Shown: piece after piece, positions 24,086 to 33,288 of the stretch
How the letters are laid out: each line of letters starts with the position of its first letter
Position numbering within the stretch: position 1 is the first letter of the stretch
Origin: Flavobacterium sp. 270
Lineage (GTDB): Bacteria; Bacteroidota; Bacteroidia; Flavobacteriales; Flavobacteriaceae
NCBI RefSeq assembly: GCF_004368785.1
Contig: NZ_SODM01000005.1
Location: 248,001-312,000, forward strand
DNA: 64,000 nucleotides
Direction: 5' to 3'
Program-made: the position numbers and the translations under genes
Notes under the pieces: model-generated
The model's input: only the letters and a program-made list of their open reading frames with translations
Told to the model about the DNA's origin: nothing
The model's database searches: none

Positions 24086-25990
24086 ATGTCGAGTATTATT
24101 CAATTACTTCCGGATCACGTTGCCAACCAAATTGCTGCTGGAGAAGTGGTGCAAAGACCTGCTTCAGTTGTAAAAGAATTGTTGGAAAATGCCGTGGATG
24201 CAAAAGCTACCGATATTAAATTGATAATTAAAGATGCCGGAAAATCATTAGTTCAAGTAATTGATAATGGTTTAGGAATGAGTGTGACTGATGCGCGTTT
24301 GTGCTTTGAGCGTCATGCAACATCCAAAATTCGTCAGGCAGAAGATTTGTTTTCACTGCATACAAAAGGTTTTCGTGGAGAAGCTTTGGCATCTATTGCC
24401 GCGATTGCTCACATGGAAATGAAAACCAAACAAGATCAGGAAGAACTTGGCACCCATATTATAATCGAAGGAAGTAAGTTTGTTTCGCAAGAAGTAGCTG
24501 TTTTACCAAAAGGAACATCATTTGCAGTCAAAAACTTATTTTTTAATATTCCGGCCCGTCGTAACTTTTTAAAATCTGATACAGTCGAATTTCGCCATGT
24601 TATGGATGAGTTTCAGCGAGTGGCTTTGGCGCATCCAAATATTCATTTCACATTTTATCATAACGGCAGTGAAATGTACAATTTGCCTGCAGCCGGATAT
24701 CGTCAGCGAATTGTTGGAATTATGTCTGGTAAAACCAATGAAAAATTGGTTCCTGTAAACGAAGATACCGAGATTATAAATGTACAGGGATTTGTCTGTA
24801 AACCCGAATTTGCTAAGAAAAACAGGGGAGAGCAGTTCTTTTTTGTAAACGATCGTTTCATAAAAAGCGGTTATCTGCATCATGCTGTTATGGCTGCATA
24901 CGACGGACTTCTTAAAGATGGCAGTCAGCCGAGTTATTTTCTGTACCTGCAAGTACCGCCAAATACAATAGATATTAACATTCATCCGACGAAAACAGAA
25001 ATTAAGTTTGATGATGAACAAGCTTTGTATGCCATTTTAAGAGCTTCTATAAAACATAGTTTAGGTCAGTTTAATGTAGCACCGGTTTTAGATTTTGACC
25101 GCGATGCCAATTTAGACACACCATATCATTATAAAGATCTGGAAGCAGAAACACCTACAATTCAAGTTGATGGAACTTTTAATCCATTTACAGATGATAA
25201 AACAAATCAGCATTATTCTAAAGCAAGTTCTGGTTCTGGAAGCAGTTCTGGTTCAGGATCGGGTTCATCTTCGTATTCTGGATATTCTAAAAGAGTCGAA
25301 CCAACAGCAACTTGGGAAAGTTTATATGTTGGTTTAGAAACTGATACTATCGAAAGTTCTCCTTTTACCTTTGAAAATGAAGAAGTAACATCTTCGTTAT
25401 TTAATGATGATGAGGTAGAACAAGCGATTCAGAAAACCTATCAAATTCATAAAAAATATATTGTTTCACCTATAAAATCAGGAATGGTAATCGTAGATCA
25501 GCAGCGTGCGCACCAGCGTATTCTGTACGAGCAATTTTTGCTGAATATGACCGTAAATCAGGCTTCGAGTCAGCAATTGTTATTTCCGCTGAATTTATTT
25601 TATTCGTCAGGCGAAATGGAATTAATCGAAGAGCTGAAAGCATCTTTAGAAACAACAGGTTTTGTTTTTGAAGAAGCACAGACCGATCATATCGTGATTT
25701 CCGGAATTCCGGTTAATATCACAGAAAGCGAAGTTTCTCTTGTAATAGAACAATTATTGACGGATCTGCAAGACGGAATTCCAGCGAGCAGTTACAGTCA
25801 GAACGATACCATTGCAAAATCGATGGCAAAAAGTTTAGCGGTTAAAACAGGATCTTATTTAACCGAAAAAGAACAAGACAATTTAGTAAACGGATTGTTT
25901 GCTTGTAAAGATCCAAATATTTCACCTTTTCAAAAACCTACTTTCATCACCATGCGTGTTGAAGATATAGATAAAAAGTTTGCCTTATGA
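24086..25990 (+). CDS. mutL: DNA mismatch repair protein MutL
   Basis: A 634-residue GHKL ATPase of mismatch repair. N-terminal domain: IAAGEVVQRPASVVKELLEN, VDAKATDIK, DNGLGM, HATSKI and TKGFRGEALASIAAI. A Ser/Gly-rich linker is at about residues 380-410. In the C-terminal dimerisation domain the segment that in endonuclease-type MutL reads DQHAxxERxxYE is DQQRAHQRILYE (near 471), and the end region ACKDPNISPFQKPTF lacks the CPHGRP motif, so the nicking site appears absent. It overlaps the rhomboid gene by 4 bp (ATGA). Confidence 0.96.
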   Translation: MSSIIQLLPDHVANQIAAGEVVQRPASVVKELLENAVDAKATDIKLIIKDAGKSLVQVIDNGLGMSVTDARLCFERHATSKIRQAEDLFSLHTKGFRGEALASIAAIAHMEMKTKQDQEELGTHIIIEGSKFVSQEVAVLPKGTSFAVKNLFFNIPARRNFLKSDTVEFRHVMDEFQRVALAHPNIHFTFYHNGSEMYNLPAAGYRQRIVGIMSGKTNEKLVPVNEDTEIINVQGFVCKPEFAKKNRGEQFFFVNDRFIKSGYLHHAVMAAYDGLLKDGSQPSYFLYLQVPPNTIDINIHPTKTEIKFDDEQALYAILRASIKHSLGQFNVAPVLDFDRDANLDTPYHYKDLEAETPTIQVDGTFNPFTDDKTNQHYSKASSGSGSSSGSGSGSSSYSGYSKRVEPTATWESLYVGLETDTIESSPFTFENEEVTSSLFNDDEVEQAIQKTYQIHKKYIVSPIKSGMVIVDQQRAHQRILYEQFLLNMTVNQASSQQLLFPLNLFYSSGEMELIEELKASLETTGFVFEEAQTDHIVISGIPVNITESEVSLVIEQLLTDLQDGIPASSYSQNDTIAKSMAKSLAVKTGSYLTEKEQDNLVNGLFACKDPNISPFQKPTFITMRVEDIDKKFAL

Positions 25991-26736
25991 TGAATATGAC
26001 TCCCGTAGTAAAACAATTACTGATTATTAATATCATCTTTTTTATTGGTTCGCAGCTCGTTCCGGTTTCTTATGATTACCTGGCTATGTTTTTTCCAGAA
26101 AATTCAAATTTTGGAATTTGGCAGCCACTAACACATATGTTTATGCATGGAGGAATTATGCACATCGCTTTTAATATGATTGCAATGGTTTCCTTTGGTT
26201 CTGCTTTAGAACATTTTTGGGGAGGTAAAAAGTTTTTATTTTTTTACATTTCCTGTGGTTTAGGATCGGCATTATTACATACGGCTGTAAACTATTATTC
26301 TTTTCAGGATACAATGAATGTTTTAACAGCAAATGGTTTTCAAAAAGCAGATATCTTAAAACTTTTAGCAGAAGGAAGAATCGATACAAGATGGCAGGAT
26401 TTAGTTACAGTTTCAAAATTTAATGCTTTTATAGATGCTTATACAGGAACAGTAGTTGGTGCATCTGGCGCTATTTATGGTTTATTAACCGCTTTTGCAT
26501 TTATGTTTCCAAATGCAGAATTGGCTTTAATGTTTATTCCAATTCCAATAAAAGCAAAGTATTTCGTTCCTGGAATTTTGGCAGTTGATTTATTTTTAGG
26601 ATTTAAAGGAGGTTCAATTTTTGGAAGCGGCGGAACTGGTATCGCCCATTTCGCGCATATTGGCGGTGCAATCACAGGTTTTTTAATGATGTTATATTGG
26701 AAAAAAAATCAATTTAATAACAACCGTTGGAATTAA
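25987..26736 (+). CDS. Rhomboid-family intramembrane serine protease (1)
   Basis: A 249-residue, six-helix-type membrane protein. Rhomboid hallmarks: FMHGGIMHIAFNMIAM (the H-x-N region), catalytic Ser in GASGAIYGLLTAF, and catalytic His in HFAHIGGAITGF. Compared with the minimal fold it has an extra cytoplasmic or periplasmic loop between helices 3 and 4 (about residues 100-150). It is translationally coupled to mutL and followed by a second rhomboid. The substrate is unknown. Confidence 0.93.
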   Translation: MMNMTPVVKQLLIINIIFFIGSQLVPVSYDYLAMFFPENSNFGIWQPLTHMFMHGGIMHIAFNMIAMVSFGSALEHFWGGKKFLFFYISCGLGSALLHTAVNYYSFQDTMNVLTANGFQKADILKLLAEGRIDTRWQDLVTVSKFNAFIDAYTGTVVGASGAIYGLLTAFAFMFPNAELALMFIPIPIKAKYFVPGILAVDLFLGFKGGSIFGSGGTGIAHFAHIGGAITGFLMMLYWKKNQFNNNRWN

Positions 26737-26778
26737 TTTTTAATTTTAAGATCAAATTATAAAACAAAAAAAGCTTTT

Positions 26779-27639
26779 ATGAATATTCTTGATGATTTAA
26801 AACTGCAATATAAATTAGGTGGTACTGCAATGCGTGTTATTTACTGGAACATTGCTTGTTTTTTAATATCATTAGTATTCTATAATTTTTCTGATGGAAA
26901 TTTTAATTTTCCAGACTGGCTGGCTTTATCATCAGATCCTCAGGTTTTTTTATTTAAACCGTGGACGTTTTTAACCTATGCATTTTTTCATGATGGATTT
27001 CTGCATTTGTTTTTTAATATGATGGTTTTAAATTTTGCCAGCACTTTGTTTTTAACCTATTTCACTCAGAAGCAATTTTTAGGACTTTATATATTAAGTG
27101 CCATTTTTGCAGGAGTTATTTTTGCGCTAAGTTTTTATTTTCTAAATATTTCTGCTCCAATTGTTGGTGCATCGGCAGCTATTATGGCTATTTTGGTCGC
27201 TGCAACGACTTATCAGCCTTTAATGACTGTTCGTTTAATGTTTCTGGGCAATGTAAAACTTTGGCATATTACGGCTGTTATTTTGGTTTTAGACCTAATG
27301 CAGTTTCGTTTGTCTAATAGTGGCGGACATATCTCGCATTTAGCAGGCGCTTTCTTTGGTTTTGTTTATATTAAATTGCTTCTTAACGGAACAGATTTGA
27401 GTATAATAATTTCCAGAATAATTGACTTCTTTGTAAATTTATTCAAAAAATCCCCAACGACCCCATTCACAAAAGTTCATAAGAATTATCAAAAACCTAC
27501 GCAAAAAACAACATCAAGAATTGTTACAAAAGACAAAACGCAGCAACAGATTGATGAAATTTTAGACAAAATCAGTAAATCTGGTTATGACTGTCTAACA
27601 AAAGAAGAAAAAGAGTTTTTATTTAAAGCTGGAAAATAA
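26779..27639 (+). CDS. Rhomboid-family intramembrane serine protease (2)
   Basis: A 286-residue second rhomboid starting 42 bp after the first. Motifs: FFHDGFLHLFFNMMVL, catalytic Ser in GASAAIMAILVAATTY and His in GGHISHLAGAFFGF. After the membrane core it has a cytoplasmic tail of about 80 residues, Lys/Thr-rich, ending in QQQIDEILDKISKSGYDC and LTKEEKEFLF, a short helical motif often found at the C-terminus of Bacteroidota rhomboids. Pairing of two divergent rhomboids suggests different substrates or a heteromeric unit (inference). Confidence 0.92.
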   Translation: MNILDDLKLQYKLGGTAMRVIYWNIACFLISLVFYNFSDGNFNFPDWLALSSDPQVFLFKPWTFLTYAFFHDGFLHLFFNMMVLNFASTLFLTYFTQKQFLGLYILSAIFAGVIFALSFYFLNISAPIVGASAAIMAILVAATTYQPLMTVRLMFLGNVKLWHITAVILVLDLMQFRLSNSGGHISHLAGAFFGFVYIKLLLNGTDLSIIISRIIDFFVNLFKKSPTTPFTKVHKNYQKPTQKTTSRIVTKDKTQQQIDEILDKISKSGYDCLTKEEKEFLFKAGK

Positions 27640-27657
27640 TCCTTTTAGCAAAATAGC

Positions 27658-28704
27658 ATGAAAAACCTTTCGTGGTTTAATAAGATAATGTTCTTTTTGA
27701 ATATAGTACTTACTGTATTAACCTTTAGTATCTATATTTTACCATTTCTCGCACCTAAAAGCTTTCCACTTTTATCGGTGCTTACGTTGTTTATGCCGGC
27801 ATTTTTTGTGTTAAATGGTCTGTTCTTTCTCTATTGGGCAATTCAGTTTAAAAAACGTCTTATTTTGTCTGGTTTGGTTTTGCTTACAGGAATTACCTTT
27901 ATCAGTAAATTTTATAAAATCGCTGGAAAAGAATATGTGCAAGACGAAAAAGATTTCTCTGTAATGAGTTATAATGTACGTCTTTTTAATGTATTTAAAT
28001 GGCTGGACAGAGACGATATTCCATCCAACATAAAAACTTTTATAGACGAACAAAATCCTGATATTCTATGTATTCAGGAATATTCTAATTCTGCTCATAT
28101 AGACTTAAAAGTATACCCGCACCGTTATATTTTTATTGATGGAAAACAGATTAAAACCGGACAGGCTATTTTTTCAAAATTTCCTATTCTCTATCAAGGG
28201 AATATTATTTTTCCGAAATCAGATAATAATGTAATCTATGCCGATATAAAGCGTGGTAAAGATGTTATTCGTGTGTACAATATGCATTTGCAGTCTATCA
28301 AGATTTCTCCTGACGTAAATGAAATATCTGATGATATTGACAATGTAAACCAACGAAAATCACAGCTTATTTACACCCGAATCAGTAAAGGATTTAGACA
28401 ACAACAGGAGCAGGCAGAGATATTTAAAGAGAATATCAAACAATGCAAAAGTCCTATTATTATTTGCGGTGATATGAATAATAGTCCGTTTTCTTATGTT
28501 TACAGAAGTATAAAAGGAAAACTCAAAGATACTTTTGAAGAAGCCGGAGAAGGATTTGGTGCTACCTATAAATTTCGTTATTACCCAGCCAGAATCGATT
28601 ATATCTTTGCTGACAGCAAAATGAAAGTAAAGGAATTTAAAAGCTTTTCTGATTTTGAAAATTCCGATCATTATCCAATAATGACAAGACTTTCGATAGA
28701 ATAA
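27658..28704 (+). CDS. Endonuclease/exonuclease/phosphatase family protein, membrane-anchored
   Basis: A 348-residue protein with three N-terminal membrane helices (about residues 8-90) and a C-terminal EEP domain. Catalytic motifs: FSVMSYNVRLFN, ILCIQEYSN (metal-binding Glu), YNMHLQS, IICGDMNNSPFSYVYR and SDHYPIMTRL. The family covers DNases, phosphodiesterases and phosphatases, so the substrate cannot be assigned. Its location after two rhomboids and a 18-bp gap suggests one transcript from mutL onward. Confidence 0.92.
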   Translation: MKNLSWFNKIMFFLNIVLTVLTFSIYILPFLAPKSFPLLSVLTLFMPAFFVLNGLFFLYWAIQFKKRLILSGLVLLTGITFISKFYKIAGKEYVQDEKDFSVMSYNVRLFNVFKWLDRDDIPSNIKTFIDEQNPDILCIQEYSNSAHIDLKVYPHRYIFIDGKQIKTGQAIFSKFPILYQGNIIFPKSDNNVIYADIKRGKDVIRVYNMHLQSIKISPDVNEISDDIDNVNQRKSQLIYTRISKGFRQQQEQAEIFKENIKQCKSPIIICGDMNNSPFSYVYRSIKGKLKDTFEEAGEGFGATYKFRYYPARIDYIFADSKMKVKEFKSFSDFENSDHYPIMTRLSIE

Positions 28705-28750
28705 TGTAATAAGAAATTCCAATTTTTAAAATTGCAAGTTCCAAAAAGGA

Positions 28751-29365
28751 TTATATTAATTTTTGCGACTTTAGATAATCCATTGCAAATTTTCCTTCGT
28801 TAAAAAGCAAATCCAAGATACTAAGATTGTTTATAAAGCCATGTTTGTCATCAAAAACCTGCGTGTATTTTTCGAATGAATTAGCGTCCTTCTTTCCATT
28901 AACCAAATCCCTGAAATCAGTCATATTAGTTGGTTGGCGAAAGTATTCTTCCGTTTTGCCAAACTCTATTTTCATTCGAAGACATTTAGTTACAACATCA
29001 AAAACTTCAAAATTTAGATCCATCAAAAAAGTATGCTGTTTTTCGAAGATAGGCTGAATATCATCTTCAAAAAACTCAAAAAAAGGAGAACTTCTGTAAG
29101 CCGCTTCCAATGATTTAAAATGTTGTTTTTGCCAGTCAAATTCATTCTCAATCATTACATCTTTTGTTTTTTGATGAGGAGATTTTGAATGTTTAATGGG
29201 GATATTCAATAACTGAATTCCGTTTGGACTATAGATATAAGTTCGGTTTCTATTGGTCTGTTTCTGAAAATTATCTTCCATCTCAAAAGTAATATTTTCA
29301 GATTGAGCCATAACTGCAAAGTGGCTGATTGACGGAAAATAGGTTGGAAGTAATAAGGAATTCAT
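28751..29365 (-). CDS. WbqC family protein
   Basis: A 204-residue protein of the WbqC-like family. Visible segments are LLLPTYFPSISHF at the start, KQTNRNRTYIYSPNGIQLLNIPIKH (given here in part) and WQKQHFKSLEAAYRSSPFFEFFEDDI. Family members are linked to lipopolysaccharide or sugar-nucleotide modification in some organisms; in Bacteroidota this gene regularly sits next to lepB, dapB and parAB, as here. The reaction is unproven. Confidence 0.88.
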   Translation of the reverse strand: MNSLLLPTYFPSISHFAVMAQSENITFEMEDNFQKQTNRNRTYIYSPNGIQLLNIPIKHSKSPHQKTKDVMIENEFDWQKQHFKSLEAAYRSSPFFEFFEDDIQPIFEKQHTFLMDLNFEVFDVVTKCLRMKIEFGKTEEYFRQPTNMTDFRDLVNGKKDANSFEKYTQVFDDKHGFINNLSILDLLFNEGKFAMDYLKSQKLI

Positions 29366-29383
29366 GTGTTTTTTGTTTAAAAA

Positions 29384-29438
29384 GTTTCAGGTTTCAAGTT
29401 TCAAGTCCTATGCGAACCTGAAACTTGAAACCTGAAAC
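29384..29438. repeat. Palindromic intergenic repeat, family D
   Basis: GTTTCAGGTTTCAAGTTTCA (29384-29403) pairs perfectly over 20 bp with 29419-29438, loop 15 bases. A lone related arm (GTTTCAAGTTTCAGGTTTCA) occurs near 5037-5058 in front of the Nif3-like gene. Confidence 0.85.
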
Positions 29439-29458
29439 AAAAGTAACTATTATTTTAT

Positions 29459-31012
29459 TTATGCTTTGTTTTCTTTTCTCTTTCTCCAGAAGAATTCTCC
29501 AACAAAGTAAAGTGCAAGAATTATAAGGAAATATTTAAAATAAGATTGTGGTTGTCCTTCACCATCAACTGTAGTGAAAACTCTGCTCCAGCGAATCTTA
29601 TTTATTCCTTTTCCGTTTGTATCCCAGCTAAGCCAGATAAAAACCGGTTTGCCTACAATGTGGTTTTCAGGAACGTAACCCCAATAACGGCTGTCTTCAG
29701 AATTATGACGGTTGTCTCCCATCATCCAATAATAATTTTGTTTGAAGGTATAAGTAGTCGTCGGTTTTCCGTTTATTAGAAATTTAGAACCTTGTAATTC
29801 CAAAGTATTTCCTTCGTAATTGGTTATGATCTCTTTATAAAAAGGCAAAGATTCATTGGTAAGCGCAACTGTTTTTCCAGCTTCCGGAATGTAAATCGGG
29901 CCGTAATTATCCTGATTCCATTTGTTGATATGAGGGAAAACAGCATTGTCATTTCCTCTCTCAATTTCTCTTTTTACCGCAGTAACTCCGGGAGTATTTT
30001 TAATACGTTCTGCGCTGGCTTCTGTTAAAGCTGAAAAATAAAGTGTATCTCTTTTTTCGCTTTTAAAACCTGCACGATCCGTAATATCCAATTCTTTCAT
30101 TAAAGTTTCGAAATCAATAGGCGTTTTACCGTCTAAAGCAACAGAATAAGAATATTGCGGTTTTGCTCTTTCTGGTAAAACTAATTTTTTCCCGTTAATG
30201 AATACAAAACCATCTTTAATAGATAAACTGTCTCCAGGAATACCCACACATCTTTTTACGTAATTTGATTTTTTGTCGATAGGTTTTATAACTCCTGGTC
30301 TTCCTTTTGGCTCAAAAAAGTAATGAACGGTGTCTGCAGGCCAGTTGAAAACAACAATATCGGTTCGGTTTATTTTTTCGAAAGCAGGTAATCTAAAATA
30401 AGGCAGTTGAGGCCAGCTCAAATACGATTTTTTCTTAGTCATTGGTATCGAATCGTGAACCATTGGCAAGGCAACAGTTGTCATCGGTACGCGAGGACCA
30501 TAGTTTAATTTGCTCACAAATAGAAAGTCACCAATTAATAATGATTTTTCTAAAGACGAAGTTGGAATTGTATAAGGCTGTACCACATAAGTATGCACTA
30601 ATGTAGCAACAATTATAGCAAAAAGTAAAGAACTTACAGTATCGGCCGTTTTGTTTTCCGGAGTTAATTTTCTATCGGCATTGTATTCTAATTTCTGCGT
30701 ATAGTTTACATAATAGATGTAAAACCCTAAAGTAAAAATCCCTAAAAACGTATCTAAAGTAGATTTTTTACCAAACGTGCGTAAAGTTTCTACCCAAACA
30801 ACAGGAAACATAATTAAGTTAATAATCGGAATAAAAAGCAATAAAGTCCACCAGGTAGGGCGGCTGATAATTTTCATTAAAATTATTGAATTGTATACCG
30901 GAATTGCAGCTTCCCAGCTTTTTCTTCCCGCTGCCTGATATAATTTCCAAGTCCCGATAAAGTGGATCACTTGTACAGCTAAGAAAAATACGAACCAAAG
31001 ATATAGTGTCAT
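29459..31012 (-). CDS. lepB: Signal peptidase I
   Basis: A 517-residue type I leader peptidase, much longer than the 250-320 usual elsewhere but typical for Bacteroidota. N-terminal membrane domain with several helices (residues 1-130). Catalytic Ser in PTSSLEKSLLIGDFLFVSK (near 151) and Lys in NYVKRCVGIPGDSL (near 251). The box E-like GDNRHNSEDSRYWG is near the end, followed by a C-terminal membrane helix (YFLIILALYFVGEFFW). A large insertion (about 290-410) separates the catalytic boxes. It cleaves Sec and Tat signal peptides at the periplasmic face. Confidence 0.94.
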   Translation of the reverse strand: MTLYLWFVFFLAVQVIHFIGTWKLYQAAGRKSWEAAIPVYNSIILMKIISRPTWWTLLLFIPIINLIMFPVVWVETLRTFGKKSTLDTFLGIFTLGFYIYYVNYTQKLEYNADRKLTPENKTADTVSSLLFAIIVATLVHTYVVQPYTIPTSSLEKSLLIGDFLFVSKLNYGPRVPMTTVALPMVHDSIPMTKKKSYLSWPQLPYFRLPAFEKINRTDIVVFNWPADTVHYFFEPKGRPGVIKPIDKKSNYVKRCVGIPGDSLSIKDGFVFINGKKLVLPERAKPQYSYSVALDGKTPIDFETLMKELDITDRAGFKSEKRDTLYFSALTEASAERIKNTPGVTAVKREIERGNDNAVFPHINKWNQDNYGPIYIPEAGKTVALTNESLPFYKEIITNYEGNTLELQGSKFLINGKPTTTYTFKQNYYWMMGDNRHNSEDSRYWGYVPENHIVGKPVFIWLSWDTNGKGINKIRWSRVFTTVDGEGQPQSYFKYFLIILALYFVGEFFWRKRKENKA

Positions 31013-31073
31013 AATATTTTGTTTAAAGGTTCAGGTTTAAGGTTTTTCAGATGGAAACCTCAAAATTAATTTA

Positions 31074-31778
31074 TTATTTTAAGTTTAAAACGTCTTTCAT
31101 GCTGTAGATTCCGTGTTTGCCAGCAAGCCATTCGGCAGCAATAACGGCACCAAGAGCAAAACCTTCGCGGTTGTGAGCAGTGTGTTTAATTTCGATACTG
31201 TCAACAACAGAGTTATAGTTTACGGTATGAGTTCCCGGTACTTCTCCAATTCTTTTGGCTTCAATGTGTATTTCGTTTCCTTTCGGTTCATCCATTGTCC
31301 AGTTAGCATAATTACTGCTATTTTCGATAACACCTTTTGCTAATGAAATTGCCGTTCCGCTTGGAGCATCTAATTTTTGAGTATGATGAATTTCTTCCAT
31401 CGTAACATTATAAGAATTAAATGGAGCCATGATTTTAGCCAGATATTCATTCAATCCAAAGAAGATATTTACACCTAAACTAAAATTTGAACTCGAAATA
31501 AAACCTCCTTTTTTCTCGTTACAAAATGCAACCATTTCGTCAAAATGCTCTAACCAGCCAGTTGTACCTGAAACTACAGGAACATTGTTGTTAAAACAAG
31601 CCGAAATATTGCTTACTGCTGCAGTAGGAACACTAAAATCGATCGCAACATTTGCATCAGAAAGTCCGTCGTAGGTATTAAATTCATCTTTTCTTAAAAC
31701 AATTTCATGACCTCTTTCCAAAGCAATTCGTTCAATTACTTTACCCATTTTTCCGTATCCTAAAAGCGCAATTTTCAT
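31074..31778 (-). CDS. dapB: 4-hydroxy-tetrahydrodipicolinate reductase
   Basis: A 234-residue NAD(P)H-dependent enzyme of lysine and diaminopimelate synthesis. Rossmann start MKIALLGYGKMGKVIE, VAIDFSVPTA, VSGTTGW, SSNFSLGVNIFFGL and the catalytic block EEIHHTQKLDAPSGTAISLA. Slightly shorter than the proteobacterial form. Between lepB and a DUF5683 gene in the conserved parAB cluster. Confidence 0.96.
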   Translation of the reverse strand: MKIALLGYGKMGKVIERIALERGHEIVLRKDEFNTYDGLSDANVAIDFSVPTAAVSNISACFNNNVPVVSGTTGWLEHFDEMVAFCNEKKGGFISSSNFSLGVNIFFGLNEYLAKIMAPFNSYNVTMEEIHHTQKLDAPSGTAISLAKGVIENSSNYANWTMDEPKGNEIHIEAKRIGEVPGTHTVNYNSVVDSIEIKHTAHNREGFALGAVIAAEWLAGKHGIYSMKDVLNLK

Positions 31779-31820
31779 TTTGTATATTTTTTTGAAGTAT
31801 AAATAGAATGTAAACTCTAT

Positions 31821-32381
31821 TTAAAAGTTGTAATTAAAAGTTAGTCCAACGTTTGGTCTAAATGTTACATCGTTGGGATAGATTTCTGGACGCATCGATA
31901 ATCTTTCGTTTACGTTGAATTGAATTAAAGCAGCGTCAACGTTAGCATCGATAATGTTTAAGGCATAAAAAGCAACAACAAACAAAGCAGATAAATCTCT
32001 GTTTCTTTGATAAAATTTTTGTCCGGCAATAAGTCTGCTTTCATCCAAAAAATTATATTTATCGTCATTATAACCTTCTAAACGACGTTTGTAGGCATCG
32101 CGATAATCGTGGTATTTTTTATTATTATCAAGGTAAAAATACAAACTGGTACCAATTGCTCCGTAAACCAACGGAACTTTCCAGTATTTTTTATTGTAAA
32201 CTTGACCTAAACCTGGCAGGATTGCAGAATAAAAAGCTGCCTTTGCAGGGGTAAGCGGGTCTATTTCTTCTAACTTAGTAGTGTCTTTAGCGACCAAAAC
32301 CGTCTCTTCTTTTGCCTGGGCAAAAATAGAAACGGTTCCTATAAGAAAGAACAATAAACTTATGGGGACAATTTTATTCAC
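31821..32381 (-). CDS. DUF5683 domain-containing protein
   Basis: A 186-residue protein with a signal peptide (residues 1-22, ending FAQA) and at least two further hydrophobic segments. The conserved region PLTPAKAAFYSAILPGLGQVYN then KYWKVPLVYGAIGTSLYF is the DUF5683 hallmark. Function unknown; the invariable position next to parB in Flavobacteriaceae suggests a role in envelope growth or cell division, which is inference. Its start codon and the parB stop share a base (32381). Confidence 0.88.
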   Translation of the reverse strand: MNKIVPISLLFFLIGTVSIFAQAKEETVLVAKDTTKLEEIDPLTPAKAAFYSAILPGLGQVYNKKYWKVPLVYGAIGTSLYFYLDNNKKYHDYRDAYKRRLEGYNDDKYNFLDESRLIAGQKFYQRNRDLSALFVVAFYALNIIDANVDAALIQFNVNERLSMRPEIYPNDVTFRPNVGLTFNYNF

Positions 32382-33283
32382 TATCCGTTTATTAATTTTA
32401 TAATTCTATTAAAGTCAGCCTCAGAATTAAAAGGAATTGTAATTTTTCCTTTTCCGTTGCCTGCTACTTTTATATCAACTTTTGAACCAAAATAATCATT
32501 GAAAGAATGTTTTTGTGTTTCTCTAACCACAAATCCGGCATCTGCTTTAGGTTTTCCTTCTGCTTTTGCTGTGTTACCTTCGTGATAATTTTTTACCAAC
32601 GCTTCAGTTTCACGTACAGATAAATTCTGGCTTACAATTTTTTGGTAAATATCGGTTTGGATATCTAAATCCTCAATATTGATAATCGCTCTTCCGTGTC
32701 CCATGCTGATAAAACCGTCACGAATACCCGTTTGAATAATCGGATCCAGTTTTAAAAGACGTAAATAATTGGCAATTGTAGAACGTTTTTTTCCAACTCG
32801 TTCGCTCATTTGTTCTTGTGTCAATTGAATTTCATCAATTAAACGCTGATACGAAAGTGCGATCTCGATTGGATCTAAATCATGACGCTGGATGTTTTCA
32901 ACCAAAGCCATAACCAACGATTCGTTATCATTGGCAATACGTATGTACGCAGGAACGTGCGTTAATCCAACTAAAGTAGAAGCGCGTAAACGACGTTCTC
33001 CAGAAATTAATTGGTATTTGTTGAATTCTAATTTACGAACAGTAATAGGCTGGATCACACCAAGTTCTTTTATCGAAGTTGCTAATTCTCTTAGCGATTC
33101 TTCATTAAAATTACTTCTTGGCTGAAACGGATTTATTTCGATAGCACTTATTTCAAGCTCAATAATATTTCCAACAACCTTGTCAGCATTTTTGTCTTCT
33201 ACTGATGTGATGTCGTTTTCCGGATCTTTTAATAATGCTGATAATCCTCTTCCTAAGGCTTGTTTTTTAATTGCTTTTGTCAT
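32381..33283 (-). CDS. parB: Chromosome-partitioning protein ParB
   Basis: A 300-residue CTP-dependent DNA clamp that loads at parS sites. N-terminal ALGRGLSALL (ParA-contact region), box I IEINPFQPRSNFNEESL, CTP-binding GERRLRAS, box II MALVENIQRHDLDPIE, helix-turn-helix TQEQMSERVGKKRSTIANYL and a dimerising C-terminus. Directly behind parA with a 5-bp gap. No full parS palindrome (TGTTTCACGTGAAACA type) was noticed in this window. Confidence 0.96.
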   Translation of the reverse strand: MTKAIKKQALGRGLSALLKDPENDITSVEDKNADKVVGNIIELEISAIEINPFQPRSNFNEESLRELATSIKELGVIQPITVRKLEFNKYQLISGERRLRASTLVGLTHVPAYIRIANDNESLVMALVENIQRHDLDPIEIALSYQRLIDEIQLTQEQMSERVGKKRSTIANYLRLLKLDPIIQTGIRDGFISMGHGRAIINIEDLDIQTDIYQKIVSQNLSVRETEALVKNYHEGNTAKAEGKPKADAGFVVRETQKHSFNDYFGSKVDIKVAGNGKGKITIPFNSEADFNRIIKLING

Positions 33284-33288
33284 AAAAA

